In this document: positions 25,622 through 37,200 of the stretch, piece after piece | How positions within the stretch are numbered: the stretch's first letter is position 1 | Layout of the letters: each line of letters starts with the position of its first letter | Origin: Sipunculus nudus | Lineage: Eukaryota; Annelida; Sipuncula; Golfingiida; Sipunculidae | Direction: 5' to 3' | NCBI GenBank assembly: GCA_026874595.1 | Contig: CM049309.1 | Coordinates: forward strand, 75,066,426-75,130,425 | Length of the DNA stretch: 64,000 nucleotides | Notes under the pieces: generated by a model | What the model was told of the DNA's origin: nothing | Seen by the model: only the letters and a program-made list of their open reading frames with translations | The model's database searches: none | Program-made: the position numbers and the translations under genes

Positions 25622-26009
25622 TTTCGCAATGCAATGCTTACAGATACTGGCCTAATGTTTGGTCTGTGGGCACATAATGACCACTTACAGATGTTAGCGT
25701 TTCGTCCCAGTTGACCCATTTTTGACCATATGACAGATCCTGAACATAGAAAATTTCATGAAAGACAGAAATTTTTATGAAAAATGCACTTGTATGGACT
25801 TTTTTTCACAATGCCTGCACTGCAGGTACTGGCCTGATTTTTGGCTTGTTGCTTGATAATGACCAATTACAGATCAAGTTTGCATTTTGCCCTTGTTGAC
25901 CTACTTTTGACCATACGATACCTCCTGAACTTAAAAAATTTTACAAAATTTAACAAATGTTTCTAATTTGCCCCAGGCGGGGGCATTTGTGTCGTTCGGA
26001 CACATCTAA

Positions 26010-27912
26010 TTTACTTTTAATTAAAATCAGTGACATGAATAAAATAAATCTATGTGAAAGTCTTTGTTCGAAAACCAATATTGAAATTAGCACTGATACT
26101 GAATGTTGTTTGTATTGTTGATTCTTCTTACTGTTCTTTAGCACAGGAGCCGTCAGAGTGAAACTGATTTATTTGATAATAAGCTGACTGCTACATATAT
26201 GGAGTAACTGCCTTTCTGTTCATTGATAAGGTACATATATAGCAGAATCTTTTATTTCAAAAGCTTAAAACTGTCTTGGTCATGTATCCAGGCTGGAAGC
26301 ATGTAAACTGAAATCAGACAGAAAAGTCCGTATAACAACTCTATGATGGACATAAGTGCTAGTTCATCTACAAACTGTTAGAAACATTTTACATATCCAC
26401 CATTTCCGACAAACAGAAAAAAACATGTAACCTGAGGGAGTGTTTGTGTGCTTGCGAAAGTTGACAGGGTCCATAGTTGCAAAACGCCCTTTGCAGAACT
26501 GTGGTTTGTCTGACTTACCACCAGTTGTTAAATGGTAATATAAAATAAACATATAATAAAAATGGGTATAAACAAAATGATCAGCTTGTGAGGGGATGGG
26601 TATGCATTTTCTGGCCTATTTTTATAAAGGGAATTATCTTTAGTTAATCAGATTTCGGAATAGAGTGCCACTCTTTTTCCTTTTCCTGACATGCCATTTG
26701 CTGCAACCATAAATATCTATATAAAGAAACTCCCATGTGTTAAAATCATTACAATATTACCAGATGTTCCACATGCTTAAATAACAGATTGCCACCATGA
26801 GAACTCCAGCTGGGGCAGATACGTCAGACACATCTTTTGAGCAATTAAAAAAAAATGATTTCAGTATTAATTTTGCAGTAATTTTCTGATATTTTTTGGC
26901 TGGTTGTTTGTTTTGGTTCAAACACAAGGTTCAACATCCTACTTTCAGAATAAGGGGAATACACTTTTCAATGAGGAAAAAACTATGGTGACGGGCAAGC
27001 TGTAAAACATTGTCCTCCCCCCCCCCCCCAATATGACTGAATATGAATCCTAAATTCACACTCTGCATATAAGAACATTAATAACAGAATATGGGACCAT
27101 AGCCAAATTTATGCCAGTCTGTTCAATGCTTTTATGGTAGAGCTCAGAGTTTAATGAAAATAGACTGGTTTACTGGCCATTTTCAGGAAACCATGCAGAC
27201 ATATAGGTGATACATAAGTCTGGTTTCCTGCCTACACTTCGATTTAATGTCTGAAAATGACATGACTTACCGGTACTGATACATCTGACATTTAAGTTAC
27301 ATAGCAGCTGCCAAAATGTTACCAAAAGTCACCTGCTTGTGGCATTTTTGGGCTATTATTAATGATTTTAATTTAATAGTCCCTAACACCTATATAGTTT
27401 ACAGTTTTTCTTTAATTGTGTTGGTTGTTTATTTTGTGCATATTTTCTTAAAAATCATGTTTCCACGATTTACTTTTTAAATAGACAAGCTCTATATATC
27501 AGCAATGTCAGTAGACTTCTATGGCGATTCTGAACAGCCAGACTTTGCTTTCCCAATTATGACAAGAATAAAGATGTTGAATTTAATGAAGTCAATAATA
27601 AGTAATTTTTTTTTAGCTTTGAAAATTCGTAGGTATGAATAATTAGATTTTGAATTATGACTTAGTCATTCAAATAACTGCAGCAGCTGTCCATTCTAGA
27701 TCTATTTGTAAAATATTGCTGGACAAAGCCAGAAATCTTAAAATTAGGCTGGTGGTAGGGAATAACTACAAAAGAAATGTTTATGTTCAAATAGTAGCAA
27801 AATTTCCAAATAAATGGTGACAACCATCATTTCCCAGTAAAAATTTTATGATAATATTCATTTTTTCATCACAATTTTTCAGCGCTGTCTTAAATACGGC
27901 ATGCACTGTTAT
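26010..27912. other. No gene recognised
   Basis: AT-rich DNA with a C tract at about 27018-27030. A start codon in a strong Kozak context (GCCACCATGA, ATG at 26797) opens only 30 codons and is not supported as a gene. Confidence 0.45.
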
Positions 27913-28150
27913 GCAGCATTTCCATGTGCGCGTATATGTGTATGTGCCTGAAAATTGCCACAGGAGCGATTTTCATGCATAGGGTCTGCGTGAACTCAGG
28001 GATTTGGGGTAAAATGACATCATTTCACCATCTTTTTGTGGAAGGCCTGCTTGATCCACTGTACAAATATATTAGTCGGCCAGTTCATGCATATACTCAT
28101 ATACACACACATGGAAACACACCTATTTGTCACACATATACATGGAAACA
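27913..28150. mobile_element. MITE with inverted ends, copy 2
   Basis: Left end GCATTTCCATGTGCGCGTAT. The right end has two GGAAACA words (28112 and 28143) preceded by ATACACACACAT, an imperfect inverted match of the left end. The core block (GCCACAGGAGCGATTT, AAAATGACATCA, GGAAGGCCTG) is shared with 19459-19792 in the same orientation. The second copy is shorter and lacks the long spacer present near the left end of the first. Confidence 0.7.
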
Positions 28151-28218
28151 GACCTTTACGCTAACATCTTAATGGACTACCTTTATGTCAGAGGGGGAAA
28201 ACTGCTTCTAACTTTTTA

Positions 28219-28672
28219 TACACCTGTCTAAGACGGGTGTATTGTGGTATGGACAGCATCTGTCTGTACATCTGTCACTGCAATAACTTAATGGGAATGT
28301 GGTGGATTTTCATGAAATCGCTATAAATATTTAATGAGGTCAAAGGTGAACATGTGTCTTTGTGATATTGCCATGATTACTGACCAGGAATATGATAGAC
28401 ATTGATGAAACTCACTTAAAAAATAAACCTATCTTGTATCTTGTCTATATTGGATTTTAACAAAAATCTGTGCATAATCAGTGAGGTTAAATGTCACCAG
28501 GTTTCTTTGTGGTATTGCTGTGATCAAAAGGAATTTGATGGGTTTTGATGAAATTTAGTTTGAATGTTTAACCAAGAAAATAACTCACCTGGGTTCATTT
28601 CTCTGCAAGACCTGTGCATATTTAATTAGGTCAAAGGTTATACAATGGGCATATTATGCACTCTTGTGGTGC
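28219..28672 (+). mobile_element. Hairpin-started degenerate repeat element
   Basis: Opens with a 10 bp stem TACACCTGTC / GACGGGTGTA (one mismatch, loop of 3) followed by TTGTGGTATGG. Inside are degenerate repeats of about 140 bp with words such as GATGAAA and AGGTCAAAGGT. The right end is placed before the T run at 28673. The layout (T-rich target, left hairpin, degenerate inner repeats) matches the other hairpin-started families in this window. Confidence 0.55.
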
Positions 28673-29009
28673 TTTTTTTTTTTACTATATTCTTTTCAGC
28701 ATGCGCTGATTACTTCTACTTCTTAGAAAAAAATATTTTTGTTTACTTGACCTGTTAGACTGATTATCTTGGGACAAAAATATTGCTGACACCAGTGACA
28801 CTGACACCTTCAAATATTTTGCACATGTTCAGTAGATCAAGACCATGCGATTGACTGTGCTGAAACCAACCCCAGAGCCTTCACTTTGGTGTTTCTCTTC
28901 AATTATTCAATCTCTACATGAAGTCGTGCTGATGAGTGTTTCGTTGATGTACGCCTTGCTTCTTCCTTTGAAGTAAGGCCACACCAAAAGAACAATTGTT
29001 TCATCTTAA

Positions 29010-29460
29010 TGGAGCTCCCAGACTTGTGAATTGTGAGGAGCCTTTAAAACGATTCAGTTAATCAATTCTTTAGCTTTGATTTGATACTTTATAAAATAAT
29101 TACTTGAGAAGTAACTTTCATACTTTATTTTAAATAAAAATAAATATTTCACCATAGTGGATGTTAAGTAAAATGTAAAATTTAGCAAGTAAAGGCAAAA
29201 TGTAGATTATCTCGGTCAATTTTGTTTATATGTGAGTGGATGGAACACTTTGTTGGCTAGAGTTGTTCTCTTGTAGTAGTTTTAACATTGCAGTGTGCTG
29301 TGTCAAAGTTGCTAGCTCACTGAGGGTTTTGGGGTGGTGCATGCATAAAATAATAAACTAAACAAACTGATTTGGAGGTTATGAATCGATTACAATTTAA
29401 TTGAGGGGTTGCAGTTCAATGCTTCGATTATTTTTATATTTGATACATTGTTATACCTTA
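29010..29460 (-). mobile_element. Non-autonomous interspersed element, copy 2 (- orientation)
   Basis: The reverse complement matches 16851-17300, starting with TATAACAATG at 29455 and ending near the CACAATTCAC word. The two copies lie about 12 kb apart in opposite orientation and differ at many positions, so they are old insertions. Confidence 0.7.
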
Positions 29461-31195
29461 AGCAGCTCCTGTTTTACACAGATCCTTATTTGTTGTTCTC
29501 TGGAATAAAACTACTGATTCCTGTGCTTACCTCAGTCTCGATCATCAGAGAAATCATTGTGTGAATTAATCATGGAAATTTTTCATTCATAAAAGTATCA
29601 ATGGAAATGGATGAAATTTTAGTTGTTAAAATGCATCATTTTTGTATCCTCCCTGCAAGATGGCAAAATTTAAGCTATTTTTTCAAGCAAAGTACTTAAA
29701 TTAAAAGAAAAATTAGCCCTCTCACTACTTACTTTTTGTTTAAACAGTCTGTAAATCAGTATATCTTTTTGATGTGGCCATAAAATATTCCCAGATCTTC
29801 TAGTCTGTCCATGGTTATGCCAACATTGCTTTCAAACACTGATGGCCTTGTGTGACTTGTGCCCGTACCTGAGTAAGATTAATTGGGCTTATATGGATAT
29901 TACGGAACATCAGTGTGATTTAAGAGCCTGTTTGTTAGAAAGGCATCTTCCAAGTAGTATCTTGTTATGTGACAAAAATTACATGAGCAGTGGCATAAAT
30001 CAGCTTTCAGTCACAGCTGAAGTACTTTTCTTGAGCTTGATGTATGACTCGCAGGAAGTTTGCTCGTGATAAATATTTAGCAGTAAGAGACAACCAAGGA
30101 CAAGCAAGGACACATGCAGTTTTGGATCCAGGTAGCTTCAATGAATAGTCCTTATCTGCTGTTTTCAGGGCCCCATGGTTGTTCTGTGTGGAAAACACAA
30201 GACCAGATAGAAAACACAAGACCAGGCCATGTTGCCTTTTAGTTGGTATATAAATAAACCAAGACTACATGATTATTATTTCATCAGAGGTATGGAAATT
30301 GCTTTGCTAGGGAAAACGGGTTATCATGTGTAATTGACAAGTGCTTTTGATCATATTACATACAGATAGACCAATAAGTTTATCTGGCTTTTTACAAATA
30401 AGGTATAATTTACAGAATGAATATCAATAGCACCCCTGTGTCTAATATTATGCAGTCTAGTTAATTTGATGGCACATATTGACCAATGGTGCCTACTCCC
30501 AGTAAAAAAACACAATAAGCAAAAAATTTATTCCCAGATTTAAAAAGAAGGAAACTTAAAGTAAAAAAAAAAATTAAATAATACCAGTTAACTAATGACA
30601 ACATTCCATGTGATACAAAAATATTGTAGATAATTATAATAGATTATTATATATGGGTGTTCTTTATGTTGACAGTTTATTTCAGATGATAATTTACCAT
30701 TAAAACTCCTTACCCCCAGTGTCCTTTCCAGGATCATAAATTATCGTCATACTTTTTCTTCATCTTCATTCACTATACAATGTCATCTACAGGCAGGTAG
30801 CTTAACAGTAAAACAAACACAAACTCATAGATAATGTAATACTAGCACATTAGCCATTCATTATTTTGCACTTGAAAACCAGCTTAGTTCAAAATATGAT
30901 AAATGGTAATGCATCGGATAAACTCATGGTATGGTTTCTAATAAGTTGTGCTGTGATAGACCCCTTTGCAAAATAATGTCAAATTTATGGGATTTATAGG
31001 AAAATATGGGACACATCTGGCATCATTCCTGACAATCTAAAACCAAAAAGGAGCTTATCCCAGGCATGGCCACAAAGAATTTACTTGACAGCAGTTGATT
31101 ACCACCATGGAGAATAATAATATAGATTACAATGCAGGATTTGTGTTCAGCTTGAAGTGATGTAATATGACTGATGAATTTCTCTTTTGTTGCAG
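29461..31195. other. No coding exon recognised; sequence up to the first visible TMEM65 exon
   Basis: The last part (31178-31195, CTTTTGTTGCAG) is the splice acceptor of the TMEM65 exon. The rest shows no supported feature; frames of 70-75 codons near 29842-30219 have no motif. Confidence 0.5.
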
Positions 31196-31263
31196 TGTTT
31201 GTATACAATGGACTGCCTTTCATTGGTTTTGGTCTCCTTGACAACGTTATTATGATAATTGCG
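31196..31263 (+). CDS. TMEM65: TMEM65 exon, first membrane helix
   Basis: 68 bp between TTTTGTTGCAG and GTAAGTG. The first two bases complete a split codon (NTG, probably Val), then 22 codons follow: FVYNGLPFIGFGLLDNVIMI plus IA. It ends in phase 0, which matters for the choice of the next exon. The upstream exon should end with one base of the split codon; none was found in the preceding 31 kb. Confidence 0.95.
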
Positions 31264-34232
31264 GTAAGTGAACAGATAATATATAATATAATCATTTATA
31301 GTGGTGAACCATGATACCATTATGATTTGAGGCTAGATGTTTTAACTGATGCAGACTTAACCTCTTGAGAAGTCCTTCAAACTCCTGTCATATTGAACAC
31401 ATGCACTGTTCTTATCAGTATCATTTTCCAGTTCATATTTTAGTTAAATTACATTAATTATTAATGACTTAGGCACTGAGAACTTATCACAATATCTGAC
31501 AGCTTTAATAATAACATTTATTAACTTCACTGACATCCTGATATCATGATATACCTTGTTTCCACAGTTTTGGTACACCAGCATGCCCTTTTATAATTAA
31601 CATATTACCTAAAGATAATGGCATCACCAGGTCTTCCTGTGTTAAGAAAATCATTTATTTTCAAGGATAACATTTATATTAATAAATCAGAAAAGAAGTA
31701 TTCATTATCATATAAAAAATATATGGGTATTGGTATGTTCAAAATAATGTGTTTGACAAATTGACAAAATCACCTTCCCTGAAAACTTTTGGGTTCTGCC
31801 GGCTTAGTCACGGAAACATGACAGAAAGTACTAACAAGTGTGGTATCATGACAAGTGCTGGTGGTCATGCGACAGATACTGATATTAAAATCTTATGATT
31901 TACCGTGATAAATTTTATATCATTATCATGATATAAAAAAATTGCCGTCTCAGACTTATATATGTATAATGGCAGTGTACAGAAAATTCAGAGAATACAC
32001 CCAGTCAAGTTTGAGTGGTCATCAGATGCTTCAGTAAGAAATTTCCCTGGTATTCCTTGTTGACAGGAAGGACTGAAATACAGGCAGGATCTGTGATCCT
32101 TAGGGATCTTGCAGATGGTAAAATGTAGAGCAAGATCTCTCATGTGGGGGGCTCAACGTAAAACACCTGCATCCTCTTGTTATTGTCTATATTCCACAGT
32201 GGTGTACCGATTGAAATATGGGAAAATTTTCATCAATTGACAGATCATTTCCAAAAAGTAAGCTGCAATTTAGGAATTAGGCACAGGCCTAATTAACTAT
32301 AGTGAAATCAAAACCATATACCTATCAGTATGTTTGAGTTATTCAATAACATCAATTTATGAGAAAACATAATTTTTACATCTCAACCCTTTTAATGAAG
32401 GCCAAGGTCACTGGTCATATGCTCTAACAACTACATTTAAAAACTGTTGATTGGTTATTAAATGCCATAAATATCCTGACAAATGTAACAATGAAAATGA
32501 GGCAGACAACTCATGAGAGATGCCATGTCATTAAGCCACAAGATTAAGAATAAACTGAAAGTTGCAAAATATAAATGTTGGTTTTTGTTATGAAACTTAA
32601 CATTTCAATTATCATTATGAAGCTTTTTCATATTAGGCCTTTAGTCCCTCATCAGCTTGAGTGTAAAACTGTGAAATAATTAATGTACAAGTTTAAGAGA
32701 CTTATTGCCAAAATTCAATGTGTACCTACTGGTGTAACAGAATCAACAGACTACAGACTATGTAAAATAAAAATTCACCCTGAGAGTTAAATTACTGCTT
32801 GTGAATTTCATCTGTAATACACAGGGCCCACCAGAACTGGATATAATGTTCTGGTGGTTTTCCCTCTAGGTCAGTGTGGCTTGTAGTCTGGTGAAGTGAC
32901 AGCTTAAATTGTTCCCACAAGGAAATAAATCAGCTTTTATATTTTCTGCTGCACAGAAAACCATGTTAAGAATGAGTCATGTAAATATTTCTGTGACATT
33001 CTTGATGTTTGTTGTAATATTTTGTTTCCAGAAAAATTAGTATGGCTGTACTGTCACATTATCTTACAATGATATCATACTTTTCTCATGACTGTACAGA
33101 ATCTAAAATATATTAGGCCATACAAAAAAAATTGTTTTACAGAATCCATTCCTGTTTTTCATGGATCACTTTTTTTGCAAATAAATACCAGGTCCTTGGT
33201 AATGTTGCTAATTTTTGCTTGTTATTACACATACTCTTTGAAATGAAATTTTCCTTGATCTTTAGGCAACATGTGTAAAGTAAAAATAATATATATATAT
33301 AGGTAGATCTATATTATCTTATCATTAGAAAATTTTCCTTTGTCATAATATCCCAGTTTTCATTTTTACTAATAGCAAGAAAAATGATATTATCAAAACT
33401 TTAAAAAAATCCATAAGAAAAAATTTCATTACCATAACAAGAAACATTTTCTTGCCCCAAGTCCTTGAAAACTTTCTTGCCATGAGATATTTTTTCTGAT
33501 AGTAAGAAATTATTGGGAGTGGAGGAAGAAAATTATTCTTTTCAAGAAAATTATTTGGCAGTGTAAATTTTAAGGCAGGAGAGGAATGGATCCCTAGGGA
33601 TTGGAGAAGTCAGTAAAATGTAGAGCTGCTTCCTTCATGGAGTTCACATACAGCCAGACAGTGATAGAAAAACTTACCCCCAAGGGTTATTTAATTCCTG
33701 TGATTGATAGCCATTGTACACAGGAACACCATCAGAATTATGGAATGTATTCGTAATTTATCCCTCCAGGCCAGTTTAGCTCGTGGTCTCATAGTAACAA
33801 CAGCCATTTTTGTTCCCACAACCATAAAAATGGCCAAAATGTCTTTTCCAGGGCAACACATATTCATTTGTCTGAATAAATTATTTGAAATTGCTTTCTG
33901 TCTGTCATTATGGTGTGTATAAATATTCACTTCAGGTTTAACAGGAAAGTAAATGGATGTACATATATTGTTATGAGTGTATGGTGTTACATATATAACA
34001 TGAAAAACACAGTTTTGTTAGCTTAAAAAATTATCTAATAATAAAATGTCAGAATTCCATCCTTGCATGTCAGAGTCCATATGACATAGATCTGCCATAT
34101 CTGCTATAATTACAAATAATGAATAGATATTGATAATAATTATTGTTCATAAAGAATGGAAAGGCGAACTGTATGTTTTGAAAATAAACATGTTATATTT
34201 CTTGGTTTTGCATATCTTATATTAGATTTAAC

Positions 34233-34289
<57 letters not shown>

Positions 34290-37200
34290 TCTTTTATTAC
34301 TAGATTCTTTGTGTTTTATATTTTAATGGCCAAACACTCATGAAAGCTCTTTAAAATTTTATTTATAAGACAAATCAATATAAGAAACATTCTGTAAAGG
34401 TTTGATGTCACAGCATTGTCAGCATCACAAGAGACTGATCATCAAGATGAGGATATCTTTCAGGGAGCCATGTTTTAGGCTATGAAAAAAAAGGTGCTAT
34501 AGAACGCTAACTATAAATAGTAAAAAGTAAACAGTTAGGATGTGCCTAACAGTATTATATAGTTACATTGTACAGTTTTGAACATGATATGTATTTTGAC
34601 ATATACATTACATTATCACTTCAAACATAACACATGGTCTTTTATTACATTAATTTGCATAACAGTCTGCACACAGGTTTATCTTTTAATCTGCTTTAAT
34701 TCCTGATATGTATCAGAAATTAAATATGTATCAAACTATATTCCTCATCCAGTGCTCTGTGGTAGAGTCATTAACTTTTATTGGACACCTATTATATTTT
34801 GAGGACCAGTTACTTTTGATTTGTTCATGTCTAGTGGGCGAGAATATTTTTTTAAAGCTCAGATATCGTATATTTTATGATGATGATATATCAGTGTATT
34901 AATACATTTTACCCCACAGTTGTGCTGCTGTATTTTATTAGCTCAGCTGACTATAAGTCATCTGAGCTATAGTCGTGGTCCATTGTCCGTCGTCCGTCCG
35001 TCTGTCCGTCCGTCCGTCCGTCCGTCCGTCCGTCCGTCCGTAGATGTGGCACGTTTTGAAACCGTAAGACCTAGGAATCCAAAATTCGGCATAATGTTAG
35101 ATGTCCCCAAGATCTCCTACCAAGCCGAAAACTGGGTCTTTGCAACTTTGTTCCTTTGAGAAATTAAGGAAAAACCTCAATTTTTTATTAAAAATCTATT
35201 TTCACACTTTAGGACTGCCTAATATCAAAACCACTCATCTGTTTTTCCTCATATTTACCATAAATATTCCCCTATATAGTTCCTATGTACATGCCAGAAA
35301 TTATGTCTGTATTATTTAATTTAAAAAAGTTCTGGGCCCAAACATAATGCATTTTGAAAAAAATAAGGAAAGATATTTGATCACTTAACACAAAAAATGT
35401 TAAAGCTGTGGACCTTTTTTCCAGTAATATAACTTTAATTAATCAAAATTAAATTGTATACCCAAAATTAGATGAAAATCTTTTAAATTTTTTGAAATAT
35501 TGATAAAAATAAAAAATTGGTACCTTAAATTTTGCCCAACTTTGACCATGGCACGTTTTTTTCCTGTAAGTACTGTGGATTTAATTTTTACAGCATGTTT
35601 TTGTCAGCATTTCAACTGTTAACACCAAAAATTTGAAACCAGTTGATCAAAAACTGTAGATTTTAATCAAGTTTTCAAGCACCTTGTAACATATTGTTTA
35701 CATCAAGCTAGTGTTTGCAAAAGCTCAAAAGCTCAGCTCCCCAGCTTCAGCTCTAAGTTCCTTAAATTCAGCATACAGTTAGATGTCTCCAAAATCCCCT
35801 ACCATGCCAAGAATTTGGTCACTAGGACTTAATACCTTCGAGATATTAATGAAAAACTTCATTTTTCCATTAAAAAACCCATTGTTACACTTCAAGACTG
35901 TCTAATATCAAAACCACTGATCTGACTTTAATCATAAACAATATACATATTTTTCATTCTCTATGCACATCCCAGAATGATGTCAGTATTGCGTAATTGT
36001 TTTAAGTTATGGGCCCAAACATAATGCACTTTGTAAAAAATCAAGAAATATATTTACTCCCTTAACAAGGGCATTGCTAGAGATTTTTTTGTCAGGGATG
36101 TAACATTATTTAATCAAGATTCAATTGAATACCCAAAATTAGTTCTGAATTTTTCAAATTTTATAAGTTATTAGTATAAATATAAAATTAGTACCTTAAA
36201 TTTTGCCCAACTGTGACCATGGCACGTTTGTTTCCCATGAGCACTGTTGATATAATTTTCATATCATGCACACATAAGGATTTCAGCTTTTTAGTTTAGA
36301 AAGCTGAAAGATATTGGCCAAAAATTGTAGCTTTTATTAATGTTTTTTATGAGACCCTGTCAGACTTTGGCTCTTTCCAGCCCCTCTTGAGTCACCTGTA
36401 TGTTGACCTTGTTGACCTTTCATCAAATTATGCACGCTTGAGGCGAGGCATACAGGAATCCAGGCAGCTTATGGCCAGCCACAGTTGATCCAGGTGTCCA
36501 ACCCAACTCATCTAGTAGTTTTAACCAACAACATAACAATAAACAACAAATTAATAAATTTTTATTGGTTTTTAATAACAAATTAAAGAAAAATAGAAAA
36601 GGAATTTGTTAGTTTATAATAACAGGAAATTAACTTGCAGTTACTGATGATATAAGAATCTTGTATCAATGGGTAGAATGTCACATATTCCAAATAACAC
36701 CATGCAGTCACCTATGGCATTTTTCAGTTCAATTTTAATGATAAAGAAGTAAATCATATTATTCATTACTAATCATTAGGGATAATATGAAGGAAATTAA
36801 TGATAGACAAAGATGCAGTTGATAATATTAATCTAGATTCCTACTGTGTCTAGTGTGTACATTGATGTGAAATTAGTCCAAAATGAATTTTTTACAGTTA
36901 TTTTTTAATATAAATAAAAACCATAAAACCAGGTACTTATGATCATTATTTAAATGTGTGAATTTTGTATATTCTGGATTCTCAACATCATTGTTTGGTG
37001 AAAATTGAATAAATACCAGACATGGTGCGAATACTTTGTAATTGTATTTAAATACGAATATGATTATGTACTCCATTATAAAATTTCTTGCATAAAGAAT
37101 GGGAATTCAGGTAAAAATGAAAGTATATGAATACTCGTGCAAATACTTTCAAAATGTATTCATGAATGCATTCATGAATATATTCTTTAATATTATTTTA

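Larger units (their letters stand above)
20342..26009 (+). mobile_element. 5'-truncated Helitron-like element (CTRR end), interrupted by two younger insertions
   Basis: The host element is an array of about 180 bp core repeats (landmark GCAATGCCTGCAGATA) lying at 20342-20786, 24545-24693 and 25622-25925. It is the same family as 37933-39267. Its right end has the motif AGGCGGGGGCAT, then a small hairpin (GTGTC...GACAC, 25989-26003), and ends in CTAA at 26006-26009, followed by TTT. This end is intact; the left end with ATGCCCCCGCC is missing. Reading across the two insertions restores a continuous core repeat on both sides, so the host was there first. Confidence 0.8.

Noticed and set aside
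26797..26889. ATG in a strong Kozak context (GCCACCATGA)
   Set aside because: Only 30 codons, with no fitting donor for the TMEM65 phase and no motif.
34920..35319. Frames over the GTCC tract and element start (SVRPSVRPSV-like)
   Set aside because: They are translations of the (GTCC)n tract and transposon sequence.
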